Positions 11,677-22,480 of a stretch of 64,000 nucleotides of DNA are shown one piece after another; positions within the stretch are counted from its first letter, which is position 1; every line of letters begins with the position of its first letter. Location of the stretch: contig JAJNNY010000072.1 in the NCBI GenBank assembly GCA_022453515.1, positions 110,171 through 174,170 of the forward strand, in the 5' to 3' direction. This stretch comes from Astrocystis sublimbata (lineage: Eukaryota; Ascomycota; Sordariomycetes; Xylariales; Xylariaceae). Made by a program: the position numbers and the translations under genes. The notes under the pieces are model-generated. The model was not told the origin of the DNA. It did no database searches and saw only the letters and a list, made by a program, of their open reading frames with translations.

Positions 11677-12374
11677 AATAGCCATCTTTAATGATGCAAC
11701 AACAAAAAAGATCCCATAACTTAGACTCATTGTATCAGTAGAGGATGAGTGCATTATATGGCATTGTACATAACTTCACCCAAATGACGATTCTCTCTGC
11801 GCGTGCATATCCATGGCCAATTATATTCTTTCCCTCTCTCTCTCTCTCTCTTCAAATCACAATAATATCATACATCTCAATGAGTACCCAACAAGAATCA
11901 AAAAGGCTCTTAATGGGTTGATGTAGGGTTGAGATTCTGGTTGTGGGGTTTCCATCTACCCGGTGCCCTGGTCCAAAGTTGCTCCTACAATCGCAGACTT
12001 TGGCGAGACTGCCGTTAAATTGAACATCAACATTCTTGTTGCTCCGTGGCTTGGTCAGCTGGTAATTATTGTATGCATTCGGCTGCTTGTTATGGGGAGA
12101 ATGGCTGAGCTGCTAGACATTGGGTACAGTACAGTACGCAACACTAGGCCGCACTATCCATCATACCAGCTTCAGCTCACATAAGTTTTATAAGTGACAG
12201 CTTCTTCAACCTACAACTTGCATGTACTCACTCATTCATTCATACACTGCTCAACGCCACATTCGGGGACAGTAACCCAAAACCATTGCATACGAGCTCA
12301 ATGCCTTCTTCTTCATCACTAAGATTGAATTAAATAACAAGCACAGGTCATACAAACAAGATCTGTCAACCACC
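11677..12374. other. Intergenic between the complex I subunit and Rrn11-like genes
   Basis: No gene is supported. There is a CT microsatellite at about 11833-11851. A 73-codon frame at 11963-12184 shows no recognised domain and no splice partner. The last 100 bases are A-rich leader sequence ahead of the CACCATGG start context of the next gene. Confidence 0.45.
11833..11851. repeat. CT dinucleotide microsatellite
   Basis: This is an uninterrupted CT run of about 19 bases, seen directly, in the 3' flank of the complex I subunit gene. Confidence 0.9.
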
Positions 12375-14102
12375 ATGGCACCCTTTGCCCTGTCCGTCCC
12401 GGGCTACCGCCTGGGCGTGCACTCCCAGAAACAGCAGCCTCACGATGCCGCGCACCAAGATTCAAGCACACGTTCGTTGTCTCCACACGCAAATTCAGAT
12501 GGCACGGACACGCCCATCTTATTCTCAGCCTCAGCCTCAGCCAGGACCTCGCGTCTCCCCTCCGAGACCATCAACCCGCTCAGTCACAGCCCCAACACGT
12601 TGCGGCAACTCGCCGTCGCCGGGCTCTCGCCCGAAGACGAGCTGCCGTCGCGCTTCTATCCGGGTTTTCCCAATAGGCCTATCCCTACCAGCTCGCGCAG
12701 ACAGCGCCGTCGCGGCCGGAGCGCAGCGTCCAAACGGACAAGCCTATTATTAGGCAATGACAGCGGGGCGGAAACAGATGCCACAGTAACTCCACGGCAG
12801 CAGGAGGGGGGAGGGGAGGGGGGCAGCGGAAGTAGAAGGGGAGGAGATAATGGGAAACTCGACGATGTGGACGACAAACACCACTCGGCGCGCATGCGCC
12901 ACCTGAACACCATGACGGCCATCATGCACCGCTGTCTGCGCGAGGGCGACATGGGGCGCGCGAAGCGGGCTCTGGGGCTCCTGCTGCGCACAAGGGACGT
13001 CGACATACGCTACGACAACCTGTGGGCCATAGGTTCTGAGATCTTGATGCGCGAAGGGGAGCGGGAGGAGAAGATGGTCTCTGCGCTGGCGAAACGGCCG
13101 TTGTCGCCGACCTTTTTATCGTCGTCATCTTCAGAGTCAGATGACGCCTCTGGTTCTGGCGCAGACGACGACTCAGATGTCGTGAATCAAGGTTCGAGAA
13201 GAGGGAGAAAGTTGGGAGATGCGGAAGAGGAAGAGGATGAAGGAGGAGAAGGACACCCAAATCCGCCCCAGCGCTGGGGCAGCGCGGCCAATTTCGCTCA
13301 AGTGAGGCACTTTTTCGAAATCCTCATCCAGTACAACCCGTACGATGCACACCGTCAACAGCTGCCGAGCGCCATCGACTTTTGGCCCGCGCTCTTCGGC
13401 ATCGAGGTGTATAACCTCGACGCCGAGTTCCAGACCTCGCTGCACAATGTCTATCTAGAGCACGGGTCTCCATCCCTCTCATCTTCTCGGTCGCGGTCCC
13501 GTTCTCCTCAGGACAACGGTGACTATAATATGGACCTGGACGATGACGATCACGAAGACGGAGGACGACGAAGGCAGCAGGATGGCGAAGAAGAGGACGA
13601 GGACGACGAGGACAGAGACCGCCACGCCGCCATCGACGATCTGCGCTCCGAGACACAGCGCGGGGCCCTCAGGCTCGCAGCGCGGATGGACGGCGTCCTC
13701 GAGAACCCGCCCTACAACACGCACCCGGAGCTACTCCGTCTGCGAAGCCACGTGGGGCTGTTCGTCGCCGATCTATTTCTGCCTTCACGCCTCATGGAAC
13801 GGTATACGAGGCGCGAAGGACGGCAATCGCAAGGACAACGATATCGACGGGGCGAACGGAGCTTACTGCACGATGCGGAGCAACGTCTCCAGAAACATGC
13901 AATACATACGGACGAGCAGCTCGCGCTTGCAAGACGCAGGGCAGAGCAAGGGCGGGCCTTGGTGTTCTTCCGACGCGCCGTGGCGGCGAAGGGGAGGGTG
14001 GAGGATTGGATCACGGACGCCCTGGAGGAGGAGGAGGAAGACGAGGAAGAAGAATTCGACCACGAAGGACTTTTGCGTCGACGATCGGGATGGGGACTTT
14101 GA
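12375..14102 (+). CDS. RRN11: RNA polymerase I initiation factor, Rrn11-like
   Basis: This is probably the fungal counterpart of Rrn11 (animal TAF1A), a core-factor subunit that brings RNA polymerase I to the rDNA promoter. The single exon codes 575 residues in a good CACCATGG start context. The N-terminal 175 residues are low-complexity and basic (RRQRRRGRS). The diagnostic helical segment then follows at about 178-225 (HLNTMTAIMHRCLREGDMGR..ALGLLLR), with WAIGSEIL, the TPR-like repeat typical of Rrn11. Two acidic low-complexity inserts (about 240-300 and 370-420) are rich in Asp/Glu/Ser, and the C-terminus is acidic and Arg-rich. The call rests on this motif order and not on an alignment. 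The gene is convergent with the Yip4-like gene. Confidence 0.7.
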   Translation: MAPFALSVPGYRLGVHSQKQQPHDAAHQDSSTRSLSPHANSDGTDTPILFSASASARTSRLPSETINPLSHSPNTLRQLAVAGLSPEDELPSRFYPGFPNRPIPTSSRRQRRRGRSAASKRTSLLLGNDSGAETDATVTPRQQEGGGEGGSGSRRGGDNGKLDDVDDKHHSARMRHLNTMTAIMHRCLREGDMGRAKRALGLLLRTRDVDIRYDNLWAIGSEILMREGEREEKMVSALAKRPLSPTFLSSSSSESDDASGSGADDDSDVVNQGSRRGRKLGDAEEEEDEGGEGHPNPPQRWGSAANFAQVRHFFEILIQYNPYDAHRQQLPSAIDFWPALFGIEVYNLDAEFQTSLHNVYLEHGSPSLSSSRSRSRSPQDNGDYNMDLDDDDHEDGGRRRQQDGEEEDEDDEDRDRHAAIDDLRSETQRGALRLAARMDGVLENPPYNTHPELLRLRSHVGLFVADLFLPSRLMERYTRREGRQSQGQRYRRGERSLLHDAEQRLQKHAIHTDEQLALARRRAEQGRALVFFRRAVAAKGRVEDWITDALEEEEEDEEEEFDHEGLLRRRSGWGL

Positions 14103-14604
14103 TGGGTGGCGGTGTAGCTGGTTGCAGTGTATCATTTCTTTATCAGTCATGTCTAGTTGAGATACCCCCTGGATTTGTAGAAACATACTTTTTGCTCCTT
14201 GGTTTACCCGTTGGGCTGCTTTTCCGAACATGGACGTTACCGAATATGCATTTAATTATCATACTTATAGCAGCTGTATCTTCAAGGTTTATGCAAGTCT
14301 ACTTATCGATGGATGTCAAATGAGGTTATTAACAGCTCCAAAAGGATATGGAGGAACCTCATCTTGCATACACGCATCAGATTCATGTTGTGTTGAAGAT
14401 TTGATATTCTAATCCATGTACATCCCTTCAAAACGGAGCAAAGCGGCAGGTTAGTACCTAGTTACAGCTTTGTAAAACACAAAAGATATCACAGAATTCC
14501 AAAAAATCACAACCCTTGCATTTTTCGAGGCAGCAGGTTCTGTCCACCACGTGTCCCCCTGAAGCGCCAAAGATGTAATAAGATATCAGGCAACGAAGGG
14601 GACT
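14103..14604. other. Convergent 3' flank
   Basis: This is short 3' flanking DNA between two convergent genes. No further gene is seen. It presumably holds both polyadenylation regions. Confidence 0.5.
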
Positions 14605-15881
14605 CTAGCTGATGAAGCAGAGACAGCCCAGCCCGATGTAAAATATAAATAAGGGGTACACGGCAATTCCTACACGGTTGCTGACAACACCACTGCCGCC
14701 CAGGATGCTAACACCGGCGGCCATCGCCCAGCCTACGAGGATAGTGTAGACCGGAATTCGGGGGATCGGTGGAAGGCCCACGGCTGAGAGCAGCGCGGCG
14801 ATGACGAGGGGAAAGAGTGTGTAGCCGATGATGCACACACTTTGCATAAAGGATCTGTTCTCGAATCAGTTACCAGCCAGAACACGGTAGCTTGTGATGC
14901 GAGCCAACTCTCCTGTGGGGTCTTGGAAGCCCATTGGATAATAGGAATGAAGAGGAAAAGGGGGGTGGGGGGATCATGAAAAACTAACATATTCCCGCCC
15001 AGTAGCTTGATCTGCAACGTGACGATGGCCTCTCCGATCCACACAATGGCGAAAACGCCTGAGAAGATGGCGTCCTTTTGCTTCGGCTGGCCGCAGATGC
15101 TCAGCAGCACAGCTAGGAGCAAACAGAAAATGAGGGGTCCCCAGAGATCCCAATCGCGCAGTCCGGGGGTCATGTTGTTCTGGCTAAGGAGAGCCTCGGT
15201 GTCCATGACACGTCCGGCCAGGGACTGCAGCTCCTCGCGGGCGCCCGAGATGCCGGCGCCGCGTAGATTTGCGTAGGCGCCCCGCAGCCCGCCGCTCTGC
15301 ATGCCGCTCTCGATCATGGAGCCGCCGAACAGGTAGCGCGGGTACAGTACCTCGCGCATCTTGGACCACACGGCCAGCAGGTCGCGGCGCACCGTCTCCC
15401 AGACCGTCTCGTCGATCGTGTTCTGCGGCGCGGCGCGGTCGTCTCCGGGGATTCGCGAAGTGAGGTACGACTCGTTGAGGGGCCGCGAGGAGGAGGACGA
15501 GGAGGCGGCGGCGGATTGCGCGCCGATGTTGCCCGTTAAAGGGGTGCGCTGCGATTCGGCGTTTGATAGCGGATCGTCGAAGTCGTTGAGGTCGGCTATG
15601 GATTGAAACAGGTGAGCGTTAGCTACCGAGACGTTATTCTTGCAGGCGAGCTTCGCAGTTCACAGGTCGTGGGTCGCGACTTGGGTCTTGCAACCGTTTT
15701 TTTCACGATCTCCGTGGCGTCCACGGCGAGGATTAGACGGCGCGGTGCCATGCCATGGGCTGTGCCACGAGCGAGACCGTTCCTGAGGTGGCAGAGCTCT
15801 GAACTCACCATCATCGGGATCGATAAGGTCGTCCTCATCGTCCATGTGCGGGTTGTTGTAATGGTGGCTTGAGGAGGCCAT
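14605..15881 (-). CDS. YIP4: Yip1-family Golgi membrane protein (Yip4/YIPF6-like)
   Basis: This is a multispanning Golgi/ER vesicle protein of the Yip1 family, whose members bind Rab GTPases. Exons 15881-15809, 15595-14989 and 14854-14605 join in phase and give 309 residues. The cytosolic N-terminal half is acidic and Ser-rich, then carries the family signature WDLWGPLIFCLLLAVLLS, the first of about five membrane helices. IKLLGGN..FMQSVCIIGYTLFP follows; it is the core Yip4/YIPF6 motif and crosses the last intron. The last two helices end at GLGCLCFIS. The start is the ATG of MASSSHHYNN, whose exon joins cleanly to ADLNDFDDPLSN. Yip4 is favoured over Yip1 and Yip5 by the LLGGN motif, but no alignment was run. 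Confidence 0.88.
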
Positions 15882-17338
15882 CTCGTTGAAGTCGATGAGG
15901 ACAGCTCGACGATGCTGGTGTCCAGCTCCCTCTTGCGATCACCAGAGCACTTCTTCCTACTGGGCTGTCTAACCAGTGAACTGGGATGTCGAGCTTCGAC
16001 ACTAGTCCTCGCAGATTCCCAGCGTACTTCGGTTCGTGAGCACTTGGCCCGGCGTAAGTAGGTGGTAGGTATGTGGTACGTGGTGTCGAGTCGGGATCGA
16101 GAGTGGTAAGATTGTGCGAATGCGTGGGCGTGTGTGTGTACGTACGTGTTCCGTCGCTGCAAGCTGCGCTACCTCCCACTAGCTCCAGCTAGGTACCTGA
16201 TCACCCTGAGCTGGAGGTGCCTGAGGTGCCTACTTTAGCGGGCTTAGGAGCCTACATCACAGCAACAGTTATGTACCTAGGCCCACCTAACGAGGCATGT
16301 CGATTTGAGCTAGGTAGGAGGTAGCTGCCCGCCTATCTCGGGTGAATGTATACTTCTCTACCTACCCAGGACACACCTACCTTGGTAACCTGACACCCGT
16401 ACAAGTATGTCCTTGCAGTTGTCGGGTCGATTTCCAAGAGCTGAAATGCACTTATCCGGGTCCCGCCCTGGGGGACGAAGGAGACGAAGGGAGTCGAGCA
16501 AGATCATGTTATGTGGATGCCCGAGGACGGGAGTGATGAGTACTTAGTCGGTGCGGATGCAGGTGCAGGTATCCAGCGGACCAGCTCGCCATCTTAATAC
16601 TCACACAACACGAGCCGATTTGCGATCTACAAGAGACGGCACCTACGCCTCTGGGTAGTCTGGTGCCAGTTCAGATGCATACAAGAATAGCAAGCATGGT
16701 TGGATAGAAGTTAACGCGAAGCTGTTTGTCCGGTGTGAGCATAAAACCGAGCCCTAGCCTGACCTCAACCCAAGCCCATCTCCACCAAGCCCATCCTGGG
16801 TGCCTGGATAGTTTTCTTGTTCGTTTGTTCTGTATGCCTCATCTGTTCCTTGCAAGTTCCCATGTCGCTGCCTAGAAACGCCTTGCTTAAACCTAGGTCA
16901 CCAAAGACAAATTGTGTGACAATCTCAAATAAAAGACCATTATCAAACGTGCCGGGCGAAGCTCCAGAACTCGTCTACGAACCTCCCCGTCTGTGTAGTA
17001 GTCAAACCCAGGGGCTTCATCGCGCAGTAGTAATAGTGGTTGAGCGAGCCGTTCTGTGTCGGCTCTGATCGATCCTCATGCACATCCGATACGTGTTCCT
17101 TTCCGAATGAATTATTATATGCCCAACCCTGTGGCACTGGTGCTGTTATTCAACCCTTAGAGCAGGCTCGTGGCTTTTCACCAAAGATCATAATGAAGTG
17201 GTTGAAAAGGTCGGCCAGGCTTAAAGTTCTGTTGGACTGGTTTGCAACTTTGGTGGCGTATTGTCCTTCGTCAAAACCAGCGGATGGTTATGTAATGCGA
17301 CTGTGCTCATCAACAAATCAACATGATGATTCATATGG
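15882..17338. other. Intergenic, Yip4-like promoter and PAS-gene 3' flank
   Basis: No gene is supported. The part next to the Yip4-like start is its promoter and leader. TAGGTA/ACCTAGG motifs cluster at about 16060-16320. Open frames here are short and have no domain or splice support. Confidence 0.4.
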
Positions 17339-18747
17339 TCAGTGGCCTACTTGGTTTGGCATCCTCTCGTGGAGACGTGTGTTCGAGTAAGATGCAGGGT
17401 CGAAGGTATGCAGTAAGTTCGCGGGATGGTTGGGACCAAGCAAGTGCACATTTCGAGAGCCCGTGAACAAGCTGTTCTCAACATTCGACACACGAAGAGA
17501 TGGTATTGGTGGTCGTGCCTTTCTGAGCACCATGACTAACCCATCAGAGCTGCAAGTAATGACGGCCTCGAGCTCACATGATGGGGTCGGTTCGCGACAG
17601 CGGGCTTGTGATTCTCCCTGCGTCATCGGTCTTGGAGAGTCCCGATTCCTCGTCGTTTTCAGATGGCTTGTAGATGTGGCCCCATGAGCTTCGGCGTACA
17701 CCTTGTCTACGTGCATGGGCTGGTATCTCGGTGGCCTGCGATCCGTCCCTCTCTCAGCCATGCGGCTTTGCTCCCCCGTCATCGGTACATTAGTGATGTG
17801 TTTTATAACAACACTGCTATCCGAGTTGTTGACCGATGTGTCGTCCGGGCTACCCATTCCCATGTTGTCCCTATCTCCCGGGGAGATGTCCTCGGCTTGT
17901 GGGTCGCGCGACCAGAAACGTAAATAGGCAATGGAATTGTTCGCTTTGGCATCTTCGAGGCATTTGATGGCGTCGCCCCAGCAGTTTTCGGCGATCCATT
18001 CGTAGAGGCTCCTCCCTTTCAGCCGATCTGAATCGATGCCGAGTACTGATGATACCGTGTTCGTGGCAAACATGATAGTCAATGTTCGAGTAAAGCGATT
18101 TAGGATCAAGGCTGCGCGAGATTCGCGTTCCGTTGGCTGCATCTTAAATTTGGGGGACAGATATTCCAGCATATGGTACCGAGGGTCCCTTGGTGAACTA
18201 GAGAATATCTTTCGGATATGGGGTGCCTCTATAGCTCGTCCTAAGAGAATATCAGCACAAAGCAGGAGGTGACGATACACATGAAGCAACCTCTGAACGC
18301 ACTCTCGCTTTTCTTGCCTCGATGATGGACGCTTATGCATGCCACCAAGACATCATAGACAATTGTAAAGCAGCACTCGCAACTTACAAATCGGCCATCC
18401 TTGGATAATATGCGAGCACGGTGCAACACCGCTGCCTGGTCTAACAAAACGCCTCTATTGTGGATTGACCGAGCAAGGTGGACTTCATCTGGGTCGAAGT
18501 ATTCGAAGCTGGATTTCCCTCGAATTTCTTGTGGCTGATAACCCAAAACATCAACTACCGAGTCCGATGCGAAAAGAATGTGTGCATCACGGGACAGATC
18601 TGGTGACTGTAAGCTTTTGAGTTTCCAATGAAAAAAGAATATTGATCGTTTCAACAAGAATGGACTTCGCCGAGCGGCGTCCAGCCCGCCAAGGAGGATG
18701 GTCTTGTAGAAATACTCACTATGTATGGTCATGAAAGTCTGCTCCAT
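17339..18747 (-). CDS. Double PAS-domain protein
   Basis: This is a probable signalling or transcription-related protein with two PAS domains, from a conserved but poorly studied fungal family. Exons 18747-18720, 18599-18291 and 18240-17339 join in phase and give 412 residues. PAS 1 (about residues 8-110) reads LFASDSVVDVLGYQPQEIRG, then SSFEYFDPDEV and RILSKDGRFVSCECCFT. After a linker (RAIEAPHIRKIFSSSPRDP), PAS 2 (about 150-235) reads MFATNTVSSVLGIDSDRLKG with SLYEWIAENC. The C-terminal 170 residues are low-complexity with SSDGLVMVLRKARP near the end. There is no GATA finger, so it is not a white-collar-1/2 orthologue, and I see no LOV-type Cys motif. The start at 18747 is chosen because MEQTFMTIH joins NLSRDAHILF across intron 1. 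Confidence 0.78.
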
Positions 18748-19506
18748 GAGAGCGGCACGGGGGCAATCTTGCTGCAGGTATGCACCAAACCAATGCACAT
18801 GAATACAGTAATTTATACAATACGTGAACGGCTAGAGTCAGGTATAATCCGCGTCGAAGGGAACCAAGCCAAGTCTCGCCGAGAAGTTCTGATGATACGG
18901 TTGATCATGGGAATGATATTCGTCGCACACAAACCGGGGTAGTCGGCCATCCACTAGATGCCGTGGAAAACGAACGAACGAGATGTCTCTGATTAGCCGA
19001 GTGATGTGTGACACAGAACCCACTCTGACCTCGCTGTCGGGAGGCAGAGGAAAGTCGAAGGGTCTCACGACTGCGAGTGCCAGGCAAGACAAGGTGGTGT
19101 AACGTCCCAAGATGAAAAAAAGAGCGGGAATATCGGGGACGACGGCTGAGGGCGAGAGTGGTGTTGTTATACCGGCAGAGCAGAAACGACTGAGGCCCTC
19201 GATATGAACTGGCTAAGCTCGTCAAAGCGGGTCCTTTTGAGAATCACGGCTCCGTGCAGCAACACTTGCCAGCTTGGGACCACAGTCACAGCTGTCGGTA
19301 ACCAGTCAGGGAAGAGCAGGGCTCAGGGAGTTCTCGGCGTGATCTGACACTGGGAGTACGATCGTAGTATACTGGTATGAAAAGACAGGCAGGCGGCAGG
19401 CGGGCGGCCGTCCAACAAGAGGTGTAGCAGCAAAGACCAGGGAGAGGAGAACCCCGGTCGGTTTGCAGAGGAACGAAACGAGGGGGGAGGAAACTAGACC
19501 TAGCAG
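18748..19506. other. Upstream region of the PAS-domain gene
   Basis: This is presumed promoter and leader of the minus-strand PAS gene. No other gene is supported; a 106-codon minus-strand frame at 18905-19225 lacks recognisable features. Confidence 0.4.
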
Positions 19507-20133
19507 TCAGTCATCATGAGGAATGAGGTTGATGGGGGCAGAGTTCAGAGTCGGTCTACTTTCGCTCGGATTGTAACAGAACGCTGGACTGGGGAAAAGC
19601 AGGAGCCGCCGGGGAAGACGGCCATGGGCAGGTATTCGCAGGGTAGCATTGGCATACAATGCGTTGACGTGTAATTCAAGAAATGCCCACTCTCTCGTAA
19701 CCGTACTACTATTACTATGTATGCTGCTGTCTGTACCGGCTGCACAGATGGTGGCAGAATACCTACTATTCGTCGATACGGCGTACCCACCACCCCTTCG
19801 ACCCCTTCGACCCTTCGACCCAACTACACCCTCCAGTGGGATGGTTCCTGGCGAGCCTGGCGTACCTGGCCAGAGCGTGGCCTGGTAATACCACACCCAT
19901 AAGTCGGACCTGTCTATGTGTTGCTTGAACTCACATCTTGAAGCCGGGGATCGGAATGCAAGCCGCTTCGATTGGGGTAGATTGAGCTCGAGATTCAAAT
20001 ATGAGCTCAGGCCGCCGACCACCTAAACACAAATACACCTCATACCAATCCATACAAGAATCAGATCACGAACCTTGAGAAAGAGATACCGGTCCCTCGG
20101 CATGGCTTCTGGATGGCATTGAATGACATCCAT
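19507..20133 (-). CDS. Possible small spliced hypothetical protein
   Basis: I do not recognise a family. A minus-strand exon at 20133-20074 (MDVIQCHPEAMPRDRYLFLK) is followed by a candidate 51-base intron that starts GTTCGT and ends TTTAG. It then joins in frame to VVGGLSSYLNLELNLPQSKR and stays open to 19507, giving about 191 residues. The first 60 residues look protein-like. The later part is Gly/Arg-rich with ACCCCTTCG tandem repeats in the DNA (about 19790-19820) and looks less like coding sequence, so another intron may remove it. There may be more exons upstream, since the frame is open before the chosen ATG. It could also be a gene remnant. Confidence 0.3.
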
Positions 20134-21117
20134 CTTGCCATCCCATGTATTTAATATCGGACGATCACTGCTATTCATAGTAAGTACTACACGTGCAGCG
20201 TTACCTTAAGCCCGAAGGTGGACATACCGGTATTACGTTGTAATCGGTTCCGGGATGGTAGCTGGGGCGAGTTGTGCAGACAGTATGAACAGCCGGGTCA
20301 AATTACTAACACTCTGAATCCGATCACTAGAGAAAAGCCTTGGAATCCAACGAAGATCTAGTCTCTCGTACTGTATACTGTATTCTTCGCTCTTCTTGGC
20401 ATCTTTGTAGTGAGCTATGCTTGATGTAGGTGGCTCCAAACTCTCAAAGATCCACACGTGAAGATAGATATGGATGTAGGCGAGATTTGAAACTACCAGC
20501 ATGGAACCATAATTCAACATGACGTTAATTCAATCATCACAGTCAATACAGTAGAACCATCGCGAGGGCGAAGACATTGACATTACATACAACGCACCTA
20601 AACATAGGTGCCATGTCATGTTGCTGTACGTCTCCCTACCTAGGCAAGTACTTACAAAAGAGGGAATGATCCGAACATTCGCGGCGATTCAGCAGCTGAA
20701 TGCCTCAGACACGGTGTGACCATAACATCGATGAGTGAAGCTGCCAAGACGAATGGGGATCGAATTGGAAATGCGAGAACTGGTGGCTTGGACCAAAACG
20801 GTTTTGGTTCAAACGGGTGCAGGCCAGGAGTGTCTCAGCGCTTTGACTTAGCCTGAGCCTAAGCCTCTCCCTTGCGAAGCCAACAGCTGCTGGAGAGTAT
20901 GCATTCATTTCCAGCGAAGAGAGTCGACTCACTGAAGCAAATGTGATGAAAGTTTGTGATATGATGGCTTGATGCATTTGAAGAGAAACCTGCCGGGCCT
21001 GCTTGTGGCCTTAGGTACCTAGGTACTTACTGATATTTCCTGACACAAAAAGTTTTTATCGGTTTGTCTGCTTACGCAGACCTAAGAAGTTGATTTCGGT
21101 CATATCTGACTTAATTG
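20134..21117. other. Intergenic
   Basis: No supported gene is seen. A 95-codon minus-strand frame (20233-20520) has no recognised domain and could not be spliced in phase to the hypothetical exon at 20074-20133. A TTAGGTACCTAGGTAC motif lies at about 21011-21026. Confidence 0.4.
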
Positions 21118-22480
21118 TTATGTCAAGCTCAGATAGCCAATAACTTGTTCCTCTTCCAGCATCACAGCATCTTCCGGGTCCCGAACAGTGATCTCAAACT
21201 TTCCACGCCAGGGTATTGAGAACGACAAAGTTTGCGACCGAATTACTGAGACATCGATATTCCTGGGTTTGAAAGAACAGTATAGCGCAGCAAGACATCT
21301 ATAGCGCAGTAAGACATCGTCCGTGGGTACCAAGCCAACTCTTTCACGCAATTTTTGAACCTTGCTGATCATCTCATTCTTGCGAACAAAACTTTCCTCT
21401 GGGACCTTTGGATGCGAAGCAACTTCTAACAGCACAATCATGCCTTCCTCAAAAGCCGTCTACAGAACCGGCATCATTTGCCCCCAAGTCTCGCAGGAAA
21501 TTCTCCTCCAAGTTGGATCCCCACGACATCGACTCTCTTAGTACGGAGGGTCACGGCTCATAAGTGGCTGCAGACGGTTGCCTCTCCGAGTTGACAACAA
21601 TCTCTTGTTTGATGGTGCCATGGTGCCGTGGTATAGTGCTGCAGTTCTGATCCAAGTCTTTCGAACGTTTTAGACTACTTTGGTATCTTTTGACAAAGAT
21701 GAACCAGTTCGCTCTAGCTTCGAGAAGGGTCTTGTATCGCTCGTTATCAATGATGAAGTCTACAACCTTCAGCTCTTCTTTGGTGTATGAACTAAGCCCT
21801 CCTGTGTCAGACAGTACTTCTAAATCAGCTATAATGACTGGGGGAAATAGCGGTATTCTGAGGGATGTGTTAGCTCGTTCTCTCGCCATTCTTGCTAGCC
21901 AGAGGACGATCTACAGATCAAGTACTTTTATTTGATATCTCAGCGAATAAATCAGCAGAAATCGCAGGCTCCTAGAATCAGAGAACTGTGCGAAGGCATG
22001 ACCGTAGCTTCAACAGTCTATATAGGTGTTCCGTCGAAAACGGGGTGAAAAGTGCCATGACGCGGAAATGATATACAGGGCATCAGGTAAAGTATTCATC
22101 GCACCTATGGTGTCTTCGGTTCCTAGACCAGCAGTACTTTTCACTCTCTTGCCGTTGAATTGAACATACTAACTCGTTGGGTCCTGGATGGACCTCGAGG
22201 TTTTGGAGTCACAGTAGTTGGTATATTTTTGAGCGTTGGATTCAGTTGCATGACGGATATGTGTCCTTGCCCGCTGTGTCCAGATTCACGAAGCGTATCA
22301 AACTCTGGCAGTCGGCAAGAAAGCATCTATCCACGATATTGCTGGGCATAGCCTCCCCGAGCTGGCCGAAGAACATGTGACCAGTAATGTTTTGGTAAAG
22401 GGTAGCTTGCTTAGAAACTAGCCATTTCTATCCCAAAATGGGAGGAAAGTTCTAGACACAACTTATTCCATGCGTGTCGC
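21118..22480 (-). pseudogene. ILS1: Decayed 3' half of cytosolic isoleucyl-tRNA synthetase
   Basis: Minus-strand fragments follow the order of cytosolic IleRS from the end of the catalytic domain through the anticodon-binding and C-terminal regions, but in several frames. From about 22480 downward they read VVSRTFLPFWD, NIVDRCFLADCQSLIRFVN, YVQFNGKRVK, GLGTEDTIGAMNTL, ALFTPFSTEHLYRLL, ARMARERANTSLRIPL, IIADLEVLSDTGGLSSYTKE, MISKVQKLRERVGLVPTDDV and a final LEEEQ. Stops interrupt it, for example TAG where the family has Trp before YVRFN (near 22170), and at least four frame changes occur. No HIGH or KMSKS catalytic motifs were found, so only the 3' part survives. The functional ILS1 must lie elsewhere, since the enzyme is essential. 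The origin is a degraded partial duplication (inference). The family assignment comes from motif memory, not alignment. Confidence 0.75.

Noticed and set aside
21118..22480. Repeat-induced point mutation as the cause of the IleRS decay
   Set aside because: One stop fits G to A change, but the frame shifts and mixed substitutions do not look like transitions only, and the stretch is not strongly AT-rich.
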